From Phycisphaerae bacterium (GTDB lineage Bacteria; Planctomycetota; Phycisphaerae; Sedimentisphaerales; Anaerobacaceae): DNA of 7,817 bases. The notes under the pieces were generated by a model. It was not told the origin of the DNA, made no database searches, and was given only the letters and a program-made list of their open reading frames with translations. This document shows positions 6,867-7,817 of this stretch, piece by piece (position 1 is the first letter of the stretch; each line of letters begins with the position of its first letter). The DNA is taken from positions 1 to 7,817 of the forward strand of contig DAOUVA010000192.1 of NCBI GenBank assembly GCA_030667885.1, written 5' to 3'. The position numbers and the translations under genes were made by a program.

Positions 6867-7409
6867 ATGAAGAAATACAATGTAATCGCCCTGATGGTTC
6901 TTTGCATGGCAGCATGTATATTTCTAACGGGCGCTTCCGGCACAGACAGAGCAAAGAGTGAATTTGCCAGCACAACAATCAACCTGGGAATCGTAGTTAG
7001 TGATGTGGAAAAAGCAGCACAGTTTTACAAAAACGCACTGGGATTTATCGAGGTACCCGGTTTTGATGTCTCGAAGGAATTGGCAGGCGATTCCGGACTG
7101 GCCAATTATCATGCTTTCAGCGTCAGGGTGCTGACGTTGGGTAATGAGAAAAGTGCAACCAGAATTAAAATTATGGAATTTCCCAAGGCGCCCGGAAAAA
7201 AAGTGGATAACCAGTTTATCCACTCGAGCTTAGGGTTCAGCTACCTAACAATATCTGTCTCGGATACGACAGCAACAGTGAAGCGAGCCAAAAAAGCCGG
7301 GGTATATCCGGTGAAGGAGCCTTACCAGTTAGGCGGAGGTAATTCCTATCTGACTCTGATAAAAGATCCCGATGGAAATATTATCGAACTAATAGGCCCT
7401 AAAAAATAA
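6867..7409 (+). CDS. Exported VOC-fold (glyoxalase/bleomycin-resistance-like) protein
   Basis: The 180-residue protein has an N-terminal signal-like segment: Lys-Lys, a hydrophobic run (about 6-22), then TGASG. A VOC domain follows (about 37-178) with both beta-alpha-beta-beta-beta modules. The first begins INLGIVVSDVEKAAQFYKNALGF (38-60, a typical VOC opening); the second ends DPDGNIIELIGP (167-178). VOC proteins bind metal with four side chains, often His, Glu, His, Glu. Here Glu104 and Glu174 remain, but Asn39 and Tyr126 stand where His is usual, so a classical metal site is doubtful. Substrate is unknown; do not assume glyoxalase I or antibiotic resistance. MAAC (14-17) gives a weak lipobox, so it might be a lipoprotein; otherwise it is secreted or membrane-anchored. 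Start ATG 6867 is chosen because GAGGAG (6854-6859) stands 7 bases before it. It is transcribed divergently from trkH. Confidence 0.78.
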   Translation: MKKYNVIALMVLCMAACIFLTGASGTDRAKSEFASTTINLGIVVSDVEKAAQFYKNALGFIEVPGFDVSKELAGDSGLANYHAFSVRVLTLGNEKSATRIKIMEFPKAPGKKVDNQFIHSSLGFSYLTISVSDTTATVKRAKKAGVYPVKEPYQLGGGNSYLTLIKDPDGNIIELIGPKK

Positions 7410-7488
7410 CTTTTGCTATACAACCAGACCGCAAAATAATTTAGGATATGTCTATAGTAAGATGCTTCCAGTTTTTAAGATTAGACTG

Positions 7489-7518
7489 TTAGGTTCCGGA
7501 TGAAGTTCCGGCTATATA
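7489..7518 (+). promoter_or_regulatory. Possible promoter with heptamer direct repeat
   Basis: TTAGGT (7489-7494) and TATATA (7513-7518) are 18 bases apart and lie just before the last gene. GTTCCGG occurs twice (7493-7499 and 7505-7511), 12 bases apart, within and beside the spacer. The repeat could be an operator half-site pair, but with only two copies chance is not excluded. Confidence 0.3.
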
Positions 7519-7542
7519 AATAAATACGCGGGGCAGCGTACA

Positions 7543-7817
7543 ATGGACGATACCGAACGATTTGAACAACTTATCAATGCCGGCTATTGTTGTATATCTC
7601 TTGTTAGCCATGAAGAAAAGTACGCCCTGGAAATCATACAGAAGGCGGCACTTGGTCAAAAACGTGGTATGTGGATATGGTCAGTGGCCGGAGGCGTCAG
7701 AGAAGGCCTGCTTTCCGACAGCCCTTTCATAGCTGATACTGAATCCCCCGCCGCCGGACTTCGTCACCTTGCCGATACAAGGGAAGAGTCTATTTGCGTA
7801 ACTCTCGACCTTGCTGA
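7543..7817 (+). CDS. Ycf46-like AAA ATPase, N-terminal fragment (runs off the window)
   Basis: An open frame starts at ATG 7543 and is still open at the window edge: 91 whole codons and two bases. The start of the protein, with FEQLINAGY (7-15), ISLVSHEEKYALEIIQKAA (18-36) and MWIWSVAGGVREGL (43-56), resembles the N-terminus of Ycf46-type AAA proteins. Those begin with a short domain of the pattern 'RAxYP-hydrophobic-VTxEE' then 'hydrophobic-WSVTxGL' before the ATPase module. The Walker motifs would lie beyond the edge, so ATPase activity cannot be checked here. In cyanobacteria Ycf46 has been linked to photosynthesis and carbon uptake, but members in other bacteria are of unknown role. The ribosome-binding site is weak (GGGG about 10 bases upstream). 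It may share transcription with the VOC gene, 133 bases upstream, or use the promoter proposed just before it. Confidence 0.6.
   Translation, partial: MDDTERFEQLINAGYCCISLVSHEEKYALEIIQKAALGQKRGMWIWSVAGGVREGLLSDSPFIADTESPAAGLRHLADTREESICVTLDLA

Noticed and set aside
1..7817. CRISPR array, tRNA gene, insertion sequence or attachment site
   Set aside because: No regularly spaced repeats, no tRNA cloverleaf, no transposase motifs and no paired terminal repeats were seen on either strand.

Overview
The window is a piece of bacterial chromosome with ordinary housekeeping genes of mid-range GC. One gene, rsgA, and its flanks are clearly richer in A+T. The phylum cannot be proven from the sequence. 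The short phenylalanyl-tRNA synthetase beta chain without its tRNA-binding domain, the Ycf46-like AAA protein start and the mixed use of Shine-Dalgarno sites would fit a planctomycete (Phycisphaerae-like) genome. This is an inference of low to moderate confidence.

Layout, left to right. Bases 1-438 hold no gene I can support, only two small hairpins and an unassigned open frame on the minus strand. Bases 439-1563 (+) encode RsgA, the circularly permuted GTPase that matures the 30S ribosomal subunit. A two-way intrinsic terminator (1680-1706) separates it from a convergent minus-strand RNA gene at about 1713-1915. That RNA has the length, pairing pattern and conserved blocks of 6S RNA (ssrS), and it sits behind a near-perfect sigma-70 promoter. 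After an AT-rich spacer comes pheT (2179-4197, -). Then follows a trkH-trkA potassium-uptake operon (6659 down to 4396, -) with its own promoter. Divergent from trkH is a gene for an exported VOC-fold (glyoxalase-like) protein (6867-7409, +). The window closes with the first 91 codons of a gene resembling the Ycf46-type AAA ATPases (7543 to the edge, +).

How the genes relate: RsgA, PheT and 6S RNA all serve translation or growth-phase control of transcription, but they look like separate transcription units, not one operon. TrkH (channel-like membrane subunit) and TrkA (nucleotide-binding gating subunit) work together as one K+ transporter. The VOC protein and the AAA protein have no visible functional tie to the rest.

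I found no clear new multi-gene system. The most interesting items are the 6S RNA gene, which no protein-based annotation would show, a possible alternative hairpin in it, the exported VOC protein that has lost half of the usual metal ligands, and the unexplained left end.
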